From contig JAURAE010000048.1 of assembly GCA_030829675.1 (NCBI GenBank), positions 1 to 9,963 on the forward strand: a stretch of 9,963 nucleotides of DNA, given 5' to 3'. This document shows positions 1 through 6,369 of this stretch, piece after piece; within the stretch, counting starts at the first letter, position 1; every line of letters begins with the position of its first letter. The notes under the pieces were generated by a model. The model did no database searches. It saw only the letters and a program-made list of their open reading frames with translations, and was not told where the DNA came from. This stretch comes from Schleiferiaceae bacterium (GTDB taxonomy: Bacteria; Bacteroidota; Bacteroidia; Flavobacteriales; Schleiferiaceae). The position numbers and the translations under genes were made by a program.

Positions 1-1622
1 ACTGCATAGAGTAGCGGTCCTAAAATGGTGCGTACCTCTTCCCAAGTCTCTCCACAATCTTGGCTCACGCTAATTCTCAATTTATCCTGGGCCTGACCTG
101 GCTTGCTGGCAATGGCATAACGGAAGCCCAAAGACATTGCCGTCGCACGACTTACCACAATCTGATTTGTAATCAAGGCATCAGAATTATCAGGGTCGTT
201 GTTAAAGTTGTCCAGCTTGACACAGTAATTACCGTCGTAATGGTTGTAGCTGTTACGCTCCCATTTAATATCATCACCGTCGGCATTCTCTACGTGCCAA
301 GTGCCATTAGGGATATCGTGGAATTCAAAGCCGGAGTTGAAGTTGTTGACCCACATGTGAGTACCACTACCAACGTTTCTTACGCTGATATATCCGGGTT
401 GCATAGACTGAGTAGTTCCTATGGCGTTAGTAACGGTCAATCCCACGGTATAGTTACCAGGGGTAGCATAGGTTACCACAGGGTTTTGCGCTGTTGAGGT
501 AGAAGGTGTGCCACCTGGCAACCACCAAGACCAGCTGGTTGGATTTCCAAACTCGCTCTTATCGGTGAACTGTACTGTTGTACCCTTACAGAATACCGTT
601 TGACTGGCCCCAAAGTTCGCCTGCGGCGCACACGGTAAAACAGCCTGAGGATCTATCCCCGTCGCTGTGGCGTTTGTTGCGGTAATCAAATACCCGCGAA
701 GAGAGGCAGAGTTCAGGCTTGAGCGCATGATTGCTTTTTGATCGTCGGTGAACATGTTCACACAATCATCATCAGCATAGTCCATGTAGTTTTCAATCTG
801 GTCGGGAAGGTTCGGGTTATCGTTCGAACAGCTGTTTGTAGTGAGGTTACAACCGAAGCTGGCTTCATCAACCGGTGGAGTATCGGCACAATTATCGCCT
901 TGGAAACAGCCCCCCTTGAACGGGTGGTCAAGCCCGAGGTAATGACCCATCTCGTGGGTGAGTGTGCGTCCGCGGCTCGAGCTGGTTCCGATGCGGCCCA
1001 TGCGGTCGTGGCGAATCACAATCCCATCGTAGGTAGTGCTTTGGCCGGGGCTTGGTTTATAGGCATATCCCAACACAGTTCCTTGCCCTGAGCTTCCTAG
1101 GTCGATGGAGTTCACCACCCAGATGTTTACGTATTTGGTGCGCGGCCAACTTTTCAAACTCTTGACATTGTTGTTCGCATTCACGGAGAGCGCGCTCTGA
1201 GTACGAGTGATCCCAGTGTGGCAGTTGCCGTTTGGATCAAGTTTGGCCAATTTAAACTCAATCTCACAGTCGGCTGCTACACTCAAAAATGTGCCACGCG
1301 TATCGGTGGTATCAGGGTTCAGTCGACGGAAATCTTCATTCAACACCTCGATCGCATTTTTGACTTGTTTATCTGTGATGTTATCCGATGCATCATTGTA
1401 GATGATATGCACCACCACGGGAATGGTGAGTACAGTACCCTCCGTTTTTTGATCCGAGTCAAAGTCCACAGTGCTGATAAACTCGGCCCAATCTGACTCA
1501 TAATTAGGATTTTGGCGTTTGATTTCTTCCTCTAAGAGATCATGTCCACATTTCTGTCCGAAGGAATGTGTTGATACTAAGGCAAATGCCAATAAAATGG
1601 GGTATTTGAGGTATTTTCGCAT
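1..1622 (-). CDS. Secreted pappalysin-like (M43) zinc metalloprotease with PKD domain, partial
   Basis: The frame is open without a stop from an ATG at 1622 to the left edge (540 codons), so the C-terminus is missing. Residues 1-22 look like a signal peptide: basic MRKYLKY, a hydrophobic stretch, then a likely cut at SFG|Q. The catalytic domain covers roughly residues 25-310. It contains the zinc motif HEMGHYLGLDH (residues 223-233), a cysteine-bearing loop with GGCF and CADTPP, and the Met-turn ENYMDY with Met at residue 280. This HExxHxxGxxH plus distant Met-turn layout is that of M43 metzincins. A PKD domain follows (about residues 339-418; WSWWLPGGTP, then a G-Y-T-V-x-L strand). From about residue 420 there is a beta-rich region with DCGETWEEV, common in Bacteroidota secreted proteases. 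It is probably exported and may be a type IX secretion cargo, but any sorting domain lies outside the window. An in-frame stop at 1640-1638 limits upstream starts. Substrate unknown. Confidence 0.9.
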   Translation of the reverse strand, partial: MRKYLKYPILLAFALVSTHSFGQKCGHDLLEEEIKRQNPNYESDWAEFISTVDFDSDQKTEGTVLTIPVVVHIIYNDASDNITDKQVKNAIEVLNEDFRRLNPDTTDTRGTFLSVAADCEIEFKLAKLDPNGNCHTGITRTQSALSVNANNNVKSLKSWPRTKYVNIWVVNSIDLGSSGQGTVLGYAYKPSPGQSTTYDGIVIRHDRMGRIGTSSSRGRTLTHEMGHYLGLDHPFKGGCFQGDNCADTPPVDEASFGCNLTTNSCSNDNPNLPDQIENYMDYADDDCVNMFTDDQKAIMRSSLNSASLRGYLITATNATATGIDPQAVLPCAPQANFGASQTVFCKGTTVQFTDKSEFGNPTSWSWWLPGGTPSTSTAQNPVVTYATPGNYTVGLTVTNAIGTTQSMQPGYISVRNVGSGTHMWVNNFNSGFEFHDIPNGTWHVENADGDDIKWERNSYNHYDGNYCVKLDNFNNDPDNSDALITNQIVVSRATAMSLGFRYAIASKPGQAQDKLRISVSQDCGETWEEVRTILGPLLYA

Positions 1623-1711
1623 GCTCGGCAAGTTCGTTCATACACTTGATTCTTGCAACACAAAAACGGAGCCGCCGAAAACATGCTAACAATTTGTTTG
1701 TAGATTTTTGG

Positions 1712-1739
1712 TTGTTAGGCAAATAAAGATGTATTTTCG
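1712..1739 (+). promoter_or_regulatory. Candidate promoter of the rplM operon
   Basis: TTG at 1712-1714 is followed after 17 bp by TATTTTCG at 1732-1739, which differs from the Bacteroidota -7 element TAnnTTTG at one fixed base. A second TTG at 1708-1710 would give a 21-bp spacing. Transcription would begin near 1745 and leave a leader of about 50 nt before the rplM start. The assignment is by motif only. TAGATTTT at 1701-1708 is another partial match, but it lacks a TTG at the right distance. Confidence 0.4.
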
Positions 1740-1786
1740 CAGCCCTTTTTAGGAGGATGTTTAGGCATTCCAAATAACATATAAAA

Positions 1787-1796
1787 CGCTATAGCG
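1787..1796. repeat. 10-bp palindrome touching the rplM start codon
   Basis: CGCTATAGCG is a perfect inverted repeat that ends at the base before the GTG start of rplM. In RNA it could form only a 3-bp stem with a UAUA loop, so it is weak as a hairpin. It might belong to a larger leader structure for L13 feedback control, or be chance. Confidence 0.4.
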
Positions 1797-2252
1797 GTGA
1801 ATACATTAAGTTACAAAACAGTTTCAGCCAACGCGGCGACCGTAGACAAGAACTGGGTAGTAGTAGATGCTGAAGGCCAAACTTTAGGTCGTCTAGCTTC
1901 TAAAGTTGCTTTGCTTCTAAGAGGTAAGCGCAAGCCGAATTACACGCCTCACGTTGACTGTGGTGATAACGTGATCATTCTAAATGCTGATAAGGTTGTT
2001 TTGACTGGCAATAAGATGGCAGACAAAACGTACGTATGGCACACTGGTTACCCAGGTGGTCAGCGTACAACCAACCCAGAACAAATGATGGCTAAGTTCC
2101 CAGAGCGCGTCTTAGAAAAGGCGGTAAAAGGAATGTTGCCTAAGAATCGTTTGGGTGCACAGTTGTTCCGCAACCTACACGTATATGCAGGTGGTGAGCA
2201 CAAGCACGAGGCACAACAGCCGACTGCAATCAATATTAATGAAATCAAATAA
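1797..2252 (+). CDS. rplM: Large ribosomal subunit protein L13 (uL13)
   Basis: A 151-residue protein and an early-assembly component of the 50S subunit that binds 23S rRNA. The N-terminus MNTLSYKTVSANAATVDKNW matches the usual flavobacterial L13 start. The core carries WVVVDAEGQTLGRLAS, YTPHVDCGDNVI, GNKMADKTY, HTGYPGGQR and MLPKNRLG, all typical of the family and in the normal order. The start codon is GTG: the only upstream in-frame codons before the stop at 1782-1784 are AAC, GCT, ATA and GCG. There is no Shine-Dalgarno sequence at the usual distance; an AGGAGG at 1751-1756 is about 40 nt too far upstream. It is the first gene of the cluster and lies 10 nt before rpsI, with which it is almost always paired in bacteria. 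Confidence 0.97.
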   Translation: MNTLSYKTVSANAATVDKNWVVVDAEGQTLGRLASKVALLLRGKRKPNYTPHVDCGDNVIILNADKVVLTGNKMADKTYVWHTGYPGGQRTTNPEQMMAKFPERVLEKAVKGMLPKNRLGAQLFRNLHVYAGGEHKHEAQQPTAININEIK

Positions 2253-2262
2253 GTAATAATAA

Positions 2263-2649
2263 ATGGCAAAGTTTCACGCAATTGGGAGACGTAAATCTTC
2301 TGTAGCTCGTGTCTACATGGATGAAGGCAATGGTGCCATCACCATCAACGGCAAAGACTACAAGGACTACTTCACTACTGCACCTTTGCACTACAAATTG
2401 GAACAGCCTTTCAATTTGACTGAGACTACTGGCAAGTACGACGTTAAAGTAAACGTTGTAGGTGGTGGGATCACTGGTCAAGCTGAGGCAATCCGTTTGG
2501 GTGTAAGCCGTATTCTTTCTGAAATCGATCAGGAGAATCGTACAGTATTGAAGCCCGTCGGACTTCTTACTCGTGACCCACGTATGGTTGAGCGTAAGAA
2601 ATTCGGTCAGAAGAAAGCACGTAAGAAATTCCAGTTCTCTAAACGTTAA
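2263..2649 (+). CDS. rpsI: Small ribosomal subunit protein S9 (uS9)
   Basis: A 128-residue 30S subunit protein, the normal length for Bacteroidota. Family marks are IGRRKSSVARVY at the N-terminus, VNVVGGGITGQAEAIRLGVSR in the middle (about residues 64-85), LLTRDPRMVERKKFGQKKAR, and the basic tail KFQFSKR. The last Lys-Arg of S9 reaches the P-site tRNA on the ribosome. It begins only 10 nt after the rplM stop, so the two genes are surely cotranscribed. The spacer is AT-rich (GTAATAATAA) with no Shine-Dalgarno motif, as is usual in this phylum. Confidence 0.97.
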   Translation: MAKFHAIGRRKSSVARVYMDEGNGAITINGKDYKDYFTTAPLHYKLEQPFNLTETTGKYDVKVNVVGGGITGQAEAIRLGVSRILSEIDQENRTVLKPVGLLTRDPRMVERKKFGQKKARKKFQFSKR

Positions 2650-2671
2650 TCGAGATTTAGTATCCAAATGG

Positions 2672-2697
2672 GCTAGACTCTTTAAAAGGCTACTAGC
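2672..2697 (+). promoter_or_regulatory. Weak inverted repeat in the rpsI-rpsB spacer
   Basis: GCTAG at 2672-2676 can pair with CTAGC at 2693-2697 around a 16-nt loop. It lies in the 81-nt gap between the rpsI stop and the rpsB ATG. There is no following T-run, so it is not an intrinsic terminator. A role as an S2-responsive leader is conceivable because rpsB is autoregulated in other bacteria, but five base pairs are little evidence. Confidence 0.2.
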
Positions 2698-2730
2698 ACA
2701 TTGCTTACTACGGAAAGTAAACTCAAAAAA

Positions 2731-3477
2731 ATGGCAGTAACAGACAACATCAAAAAACTCATGGATGCAGGTGTTCACTTCGGACACTTGACCCGTAAGT
2801 GGAATCCAAACATGGCGCCCTACATCTTTATGGAGCGCAATGGTATCCACGTGATCGACCTACACAAAACAGATGCAAAAATCGACGAGGCTTCAGAAGC
2901 TTTGAAAAAAATCGCTGCATCAGGTCGTAAAATCCTTTTCGTTGCAACTAAGAAGCAAGCGAAAGAAATCGTAGCAAAATATGCTGGCGATGTAAACATG
3001 CCCTACGCAACTGAGCGTTGGCCAGGAGGTATGTTGACGAACTTTGTAACCATTCGCAAAGCCATCAAGAAGATGCAGAGCATCGATAAGATGAAGGAAA
3101 ATGGTACGTTCGAAACTCTTTCTAAGCGTGAGCGTCTTCAAGTAGACCGTCAGCGTGCAAAATTGGAAAAGGACTTTGGTTCTGTGGAAGATATGAATCG
3201 TCTTCCGGCTGCCTTGTTTATCGTTGATATCAAGCGTGAACACATTGCTGTAGACGAAGCCATCAAGTTGGGTATCCCAACTTTCGGGATGGTAGATACA
3301 AACTCGGACCCACGTCGCGTAGATTACGCAATTCCTGCAAACGACGATGCTTCTAAAAGTATCGCAGTTGTATTGGAGCGCGTAACAGCTGCAATCAAGG
3401 AAGGTTTGTCACAACGCAAGAGTGACAAAGCGGTTGCCGAGCAATCAAAAATCGAAAAGAAAGCGGCAAAGGTTTAA
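2731..3477 (+). CDS. rpsB: Small ribosomal subunit protein S2 (uS2)
   Basis: A 248-residue 30S protein needed for a functional small subunit and for S1 binding where S1 is present. I chose ATG 2731 (MAVTDNIKKLMDAG) because bacterial S2 begins just before the motif D/EAGVHFGH. The frame is open upstream to a TTG at 2701, but those ten extra residues (LTTESKLKK) do not fit the family. Recognisable segments are AGVHFGHLTRKWNPNMAPYI, RNGIHVIDLHKT, FVATKKQA, RWPGGMLTNF, the FIVDIKREHIAVDEA region, and IPTFGMVDTNSDP followed by YAIPANDDASKSI. The C-terminus ends in a short lysine-rich tail. The gene sits between rpsI and tsf; rpsB-tsf is a widely conserved pair. Confidence 0.96.
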   Translation: MAVTDNIKKLMDAGVHFGHLTRKWNPNMAPYIFMERNGIHVIDLHKTDAKIDEASEALKKIAASGRKILFVATKKQAKEIVAKYAGDVNMPYATERWPGGMLTNFVTIRKAIKKMQSIDKMKENGTFETLSKRERLQVDRQRAKLEKDFGSVEDMNRLPAALFIVDIKREHIAVDEAIKLGIPTFGMVDTNSDPRRVDYAIPANDDASKSIAVVLERVTAAIKEGLSQRKSDKAVAEQSKIEKKAAKV

Positions 3478-3510
3478 TCCGATCGCTTTGTTATTAGAAT
3501 AGATTTTTCG

Positions 3511-3543
3511 GAGAGCCGTGAGGATAACCTTTACGGCTCTCTT
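3511..3543 (+). terminator. Hairpin between rpsB and tsf (attenuator or processing site)
   Basis: Bases 3511-3523 (GAGAGCCGTGAGG) pair with 3529-3541 around the loop ATAAC. This gives a 13-bp stem without mismatch, counting three G-U pairs. Only three T follow (3542-3544), so termination should be partial at best. It probably sets the rpsB to tsf ratio by partial termination, or protects the 3' end of the upstream mRNA. I see no matching promoter for tsf in the gap, so some read-through seems required. Confidence 0.6.
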
Positions 3544-3576
3544 TCATAATTCAAACACAATTTTAAACTCAATATC

Positions 3577-4395
3577 ATGGCAAACATTACAGCTGCTGAT
3601 GTAAACAAACTCAGAAAGCAAACAGGTGCTGGGATGATGGATTGTAAAAACGCTTTGGTTGAAGCTGAAGGCGACTTCGAGGCTGCCATCGACATCCTAC
3701 GTAAAAAAGGTCAAAAAGTAGCTGCTAAGCGCGCAGATCGCGATGCAGTAGAAGGTGCAGTTATTGCAAAAACTAACGGTTCAGATAAAGGTGTTATCGT
3801 TAAGTTATCTTGTGAAACGGACTTCGTAGCTAAGAACGATAATTTTGTTGCTTTGGCTAATAAATTAGCCGATATCGCATTGGCATCTGGCGTTCAGAGT
3901 GCTGAAGAGTTCGGTGCTGTTGAATTCGAGGGTGGCTTGACAGTTGCTGCGAAATTACAAGAGCAAACAGGTGTGATCGGTGAGAAGATTGAAGTTGCTG
4001 AGCTAGCTACAGTAAGCGCTCCTTACGTCGCCTCTTACATTCACATGGGTAATAAGATCGGTACTTTGGTAGGTTTGACTGCTGAGGCTGAAGAGGCTGG
4101 TAAAGACGTAGCGATGCAAGCTGCGGCTATGAACCCAGTTGCTTTGAACCGTGATTCAGTTTCTGAAGATGTGATCGCTCGCGAATTGGAAGTAGGTAAA
4201 GAATTGGCTCGTCAAGAAGGCAAGCCAGAAGAAATGTTGGACAAGATCGCTGCTGGTCGTTTGAACAAATTCTTCAAGGAGAACACATTGGTAGACCAAG
4301 ATTTCATCAAAGATTCTAAGATGAGTGTTGCTAAATACTTAACTAGCGTTAAAGCTGGTTTGGAAGTAGTAGATTTCAAGCGCGTATCTCTATAA
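3577..4395 (+). CDS. tsf: Translation elongation factor Ts
   Basis: A 272-residue protein, close to the 280 or so residues of other bacterial EF-Ts. It is the nucleotide exchange factor that releases GDP from EF-Tu in the cytoplasm. The N-terminal UBA-like domain (about residues 1-50) has VNKLRKQTGAGMMDCKNAL. The core domain has the exchange motif TDFVAKN at residues 81-87, which contacts EF-Tu near its Mg site. Also typical are YIHMGNKIGTLVGL and MQAAAMNPVAL in the second half, and the C-terminal region with the DQDFIKD segment. It follows rpsB by 99 nt, separated by the hairpin at 3511-3543, and is followed by a strong terminator. Confidence 0.97.
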   Translation: MANITAADVNKLRKQTGAGMMDCKNALVEAEGDFEAAIDILRKKGQKVAAKRADRDAVEGAVIAKTNGSDKGVIVKLSCETDFVAKNDNFVALANKLADIALASGVQSAEEFGAVEFEGGLTVAAKLQEQTGVIGEKIEVAELATVSAPYVASYIHMGNKIGTLVGLTAEAEEAGKDVAMQAAAMNPVALNRDSVSEDVIARELEVGKELARQEGKPEEMLDKIAAGRLNKFFKENTLVDQDFIKDSKMSVAKYLTSVKAGLEVVDFKRVSL

Positions 4396-4420
4396 TCTAG
4401 AGGAAGCGAAAATTTCAGGA

Positions 4421-4451
4421 AACGCGCCGGCATTGTCGGCGCGTTTTTTTT
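4421..4451 (+). terminator. Intrinsic terminator after tsf
   Basis: AACGCGCCG (4421-4429) pairs with CGGCGCGTT (4437-4445). Two further inner pairs leave an ATT loop. A run of eight T (4444-4451) follows at once. The GC-rich stem and T-run make this the clearest terminator in the window and the end of the rplM-tsf transcription unit. Confidence 0.92.
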
Positions 4452-4485
4452 GTGCTTAAAACGGGGAAAACTCGCGCGATTCTCG

Positions 4486-4517
4486 TTGCATAGAGGGGCC
4501 TACTTTCGATATATTTG
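4486..4517 (+). promoter_or_regulatory. Promoter of pyrH-frr
   Basis: TTG at 4486-4488, a 21-bp spacer, then TATATTTG at 4510-4517. This is an exact fit to the Bacteroidota housekeeping sigma consensus TTG-N17-23-TAnnTTTG. It lies just downstream of the tsf terminator and 17 nt upstream of the ATG at 4535. Transcription should start near 4523, giving a leader of about 12 nt. Confidence 0.7.
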
Positions 4518-4534
4518 TGTTCAAACCAAAAGAG

Positions 4535-5245
4535 ATGAAATACAATCGAGTGCTCCTCAAACTCAGCGGAGAAGCCCTGATGGGGGAGAAAGATTTTGGT
4601 ATTGATCCCAAGCGCATCGCAGAATACGCAGAAGAAATCAAGGCCGTAGTTAAAAAAGGTGTGCAGGTAGGTGTCGTGATCGGCGGCGGGAATATCTTCC
4701 GTGGAATCAGCGGCGCTTCCCAAGGCATGGACCGTGTGCAGGCAGACCATATGGGTATGCTAGCCACCGTAATAAACGGCTTGGCCCTTCAGGGTGCATT
4801 GGAAGCAGCTGGAGTAAATACTCGATTGCAGAGTGCGATTGAAATGGATAAAGTGGCTGAGCCGTTTATTCGTCGTCGTGCCATTCGTCATCTTGAAAAG
4901 GGCCGTGTGGTGATCTTCTCGGCAGGTACAGGAAATCCGTATTTCACTACGGATACAGGAGCAACCTTACGTGCAGTTGAAATTCAAGCAGATGTGATAT
5001 TGAAAGGCACTCGTGTAGATGGCATTTACTCTGCCGATCCAGAGAAGGATGCTACTGCGACAAAGTTTGATACCTTGAGTTTCAAAGAAGTCTACGACAA
5101 GGGATTGAATGTTATGGATATGACGGCCTTCACTTTGAGTAAAGAAAATGAATTGCCTATTCTGGTCTTTGACATGAACACCCCAGGGAACTTGATGAAG
5201 GTGGTGGAGGGAACGCCAGGAGTAGGGACTATTGTAAAGAACTAA
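4535..5245 (+). CDS. pyrH: UMP kinase (uridylate kinase)
   Basis: A 236-residue amino-acid-kinase-fold enzyme that phosphorylates UMP to UDP with ATP, in pyrimidine nucleotide synthesis; the bacterial form is a cytoplasmic hexamer. Family motifs are LLKLSGEALMG (residues 7-17), VIGGGNIFRG (48-57), ADHMGMLATVINGLALQ (70-86), GTGNPYFTTDT (131-141) and the nucleotide-site stretch KGTRVDGIYSADP (157-169). I place the start at ATG 4535 (MKYNRVLLKLSG). An in-frame GTG at 4517 would add six residues but overlaps the last base of the -7 promoter box, upstream of the expected transcript start. It forms an operon with frr, whose ATG follows the stop after 10 nt. Confidence 0.96.
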   Translation: MKYNRVLLKLSGEALMGEKDFGIDPKRIAEYAEEIKAVVKKGVQVGVVIGGGNIFRGISGASQGMDRVQADHMGMLATVINGLALQGALEAAGVNTRLQSAIEMDKVAEPFIRRRAIRHLEKGRVVIFSAGTGNPYFTTDTGATLRAVEIQADVILKGTRVDGIYSADPEKDATATKFDTLSFKEVYDKGLNVMDMTAFTLSKENELPILVFDMNTPGNLMKVVEGTPGVGTIVKN

Positions 5246-5255
5246 ATGAAACGGT

Positions 5256-5819
5256 ATGCAAGAAGAGATAGATTTCCTATTTGATGCCACAAAGGACGAT
5301 ATGGACCGTGCCTTGTCTCACATGGAGAAGGCCTTGGTGAAAATTCGTGCAGGACGTGCGAACCCTTCGATGTTGCAAGGCGTAATGGTAGAGTACTACG
5401 GCGCGGCTACTCCATTGCAGCAAGTGAGTAATGTCAATACACCTGATGCCCGAACCATTAGCATTCAGCCTTGGGAAAAGACGTTGATTCCTGAGATTGA
5501 AAAGGCCATTTTAAATGCAGGTTTAGGCTTTAATCCAATGAATAACGGAGAAAGTGTTATTATTTCAGTACCACCTTTAACCGAAGAGCGTCGTAGGGAT
5601 TTGGCAAAATTGGCCAAATCAGAAAGCGAAAGCGCAAAGGTTGGGGTACGTGCCGCTCGTAAGAGTGCCATGGACGAGTTGAAGAAACTCGGCAACGATG
5701 GACTCAGCGAGGACCTTCAAAAAGATTATGAAAACGATATCCAAAAAATGACGGACGACTACATTGCGAAATGTGATGCGATGTATGTGAAGAAAGAGCA
5801 GGATATCATGACCGTATAG
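5256..5819 (+). CDS. frr: Ribosome recycling factor
   Basis: A 187-residue protein, the usual length of about 185. With EF-G it splits the post-termination ribosome into subunits. It starts MQEEIDFLFDATKDDM and contains the conserved KIRAGRANPSMLQ segment (about residues 29-41), the domain II stretch YYGAATPLQQVSNVNTPDAR, IQPWEKTLIPEIEKAI, and the long-helix region PPLTEERRRDLAKLAK with VRAARKSAMDELKKL. The C-terminal helix ends DAMYVKKEQDIMTV. It follows pyrH by 10 nt and its stop is 8 nt from a terminator. A competing ATG at 5246 opens only a 12-codon frame in another phase and is ignored. Confidence 0.97.
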   Translation: MQEEIDFLFDATKDDMDRALSHMEKALVKIRAGRANPSMLQGVMVEYYGAATPLQQVSNVNTPDARTISIQPWEKTLIPEIEKAILNAGLGFNPMNNGESVIISVPPLTEERRRDLAKLAKSESESAKVGVRAARKSAMDELKKLGNDGLSEDLQKDYENDIQKMTDDYIAKCDAMYVKKEQDIMTV

Positions 5820-5827
5820 ATGAATTT

Positions 5828-5859
5828 CGCCTGGGCGTGAACGTCCGGGCGATTTTTTT
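5828..5859 (+). terminator. Intrinsic terminator after frr
   Basis: CGCCTGGGCG (5828-5837) pairs with CGTCCGGGCG (5842-5851), ten pairs including two G-U, around a TGAA tetraloop. It is followed by A and seven T (5853-5859). It ends the pyrH-frr unit and separates it from the MarR gene. Confidence 0.9.
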
Positions 5860-5868
5860 GTTGAAATA

Positions 5869-5880
5869 GTGTTATAACAC
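5869..5880. promoter_or_regulatory. Putative MarR operator palindrome
   Basis: GTGTTATAACAC is a perfect 12-bp inverted repeat lying 9 bp before the ATG of the MarR-family gene and 9 bp after the frr terminator T-run. MarR dimers usually bind short palindromes of this kind in their own promoters. The promoter of the gene has to fit in this same 30-bp gap, so a bound dimer would block it. No exact TAnnTTTG box is visible here. Confidence 0.55.
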
Positions 5881-5889
5881 CAATCTGCA

Positions 5890-6369
5890 ATGACGCTAGA
5901 ACAAGAGATTCATCAGGAATCTTTCACCTCAGATCAAAGTAAACTCATCGTCAATATCATCTACACTTACAATGTGTTGAAAGGGCGAATTATGGAAGAG
6001 TTAAAGGAGCACGGTTTGACCATGCAGCAGTACAATGTGCTGCGAATCGTCAAAGGCAGTGGCTCCGAAGGGGTGACTACATCTGAGATTCGTGAACGAA
6101 TGCTCGATAAAATGAGTGATGCCAGCCGTATGGTGGACCGATTAATGGCCATGGGGCTGCTTGAGAAAGTACGCTTTAAAGAGGACCGTCGTCTGTTCTA
6201 CATTCATCTCACAGCCCAGGGTAATGAGTTGATTACCTCCTTGGTTAAGAATAGTTTGGTGGAGGATATTGCCTCATTAGTACCTACAAAAAACGCCAAG
6301 CAGCTCAATACACTACTGGACGCTTTTCGTTCTTCTTTGCAGATGAGTACTAGCTCTTCAGATAATTAA
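5890..6369 (+). CDS. MarR-family winged-helix transcriptional regulator
   Basis: A 159-residue cytoplasmic DNA-binding protein, the typical length for MarR dimers. N-terminal helices carry YTYNVLKGRIMEELKEHGLTMQQYNVLRIV, a form common in Bacteroidota MarR proteins. The helix-turn-helix covers about residues 62-88, with TSEIRERMLDKMSDASRMVDRL and the recognition helix near 75-87. The wing holds the conserved DRR (residues 99-101) and ends with LTAQG. The C-terminus is a dimerisation helix and then a polar serine tail. The ligand and target genes cannot be told: neither neighbour is an obvious efflux pump or stress gene. It probably regulates itself through the palindrome at 5869-5880. Its last 20 bases overlap the pgi 3' end on the other strand, and no terminator follows. 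Confidence 0.93.
   Translation: MTLEQEIHQESFTSDQSKLIVNIIYTYNVLKGRIMEELKEHGLTMQQYNVLRIVKGSGSEGVTTSEIRERMLDKMSDASRMVDRLMAMGLLEKVRFKEDRRLFYIHLTAQGNELITSLVKNSLVEDIASLVPTKNAKQLNTLLDAFRSSLQMSTSSSDN

Noticed and set aside
60..1496. Plus-strand open frames of 60-145 codons within 1-1622
   Set aside because: They lie opposite the protease, whose minus-strand frame has a signal peptide, zinc motif, Met-turn and PKD domain. The plus-strand products show no family pattern.
1611..1740. The 10-mer GTATTTTCGC occurs at 1611-1620 and at 1731-1740
   Set aside because: The first copy is protease coding sequence and the second lies in the rplM promoter region; two copies of an AT-rich 10-mer are weak evidence for a functional repeat.
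1540..1773. 77-codon minus-strand frame over the protease start and the rplM leader
   Set aside because: It overlaps the signal-peptide region of the protease in another frame and has no domain pattern.
2701..2730. TTG start adding ten residues to S2
   Set aside because: S2 proteins begin shortly before the AGVHFGH motif, and ATG 2731 fits; the extra residues are not family-like.
2245..2850. 201-codon minus-strand frame opposite rpsI and the start of rpsB
   Set aside because: Shadow of two certain ribosomal protein genes; its product has no recognisable domain and it would span their boundary.
3487..3507. TTTG followed by TAGATTTT as a separate tsf promoter
   Set aside because: The spacing between the two elements is only 9 bp, far below the 17-23 bp needed.
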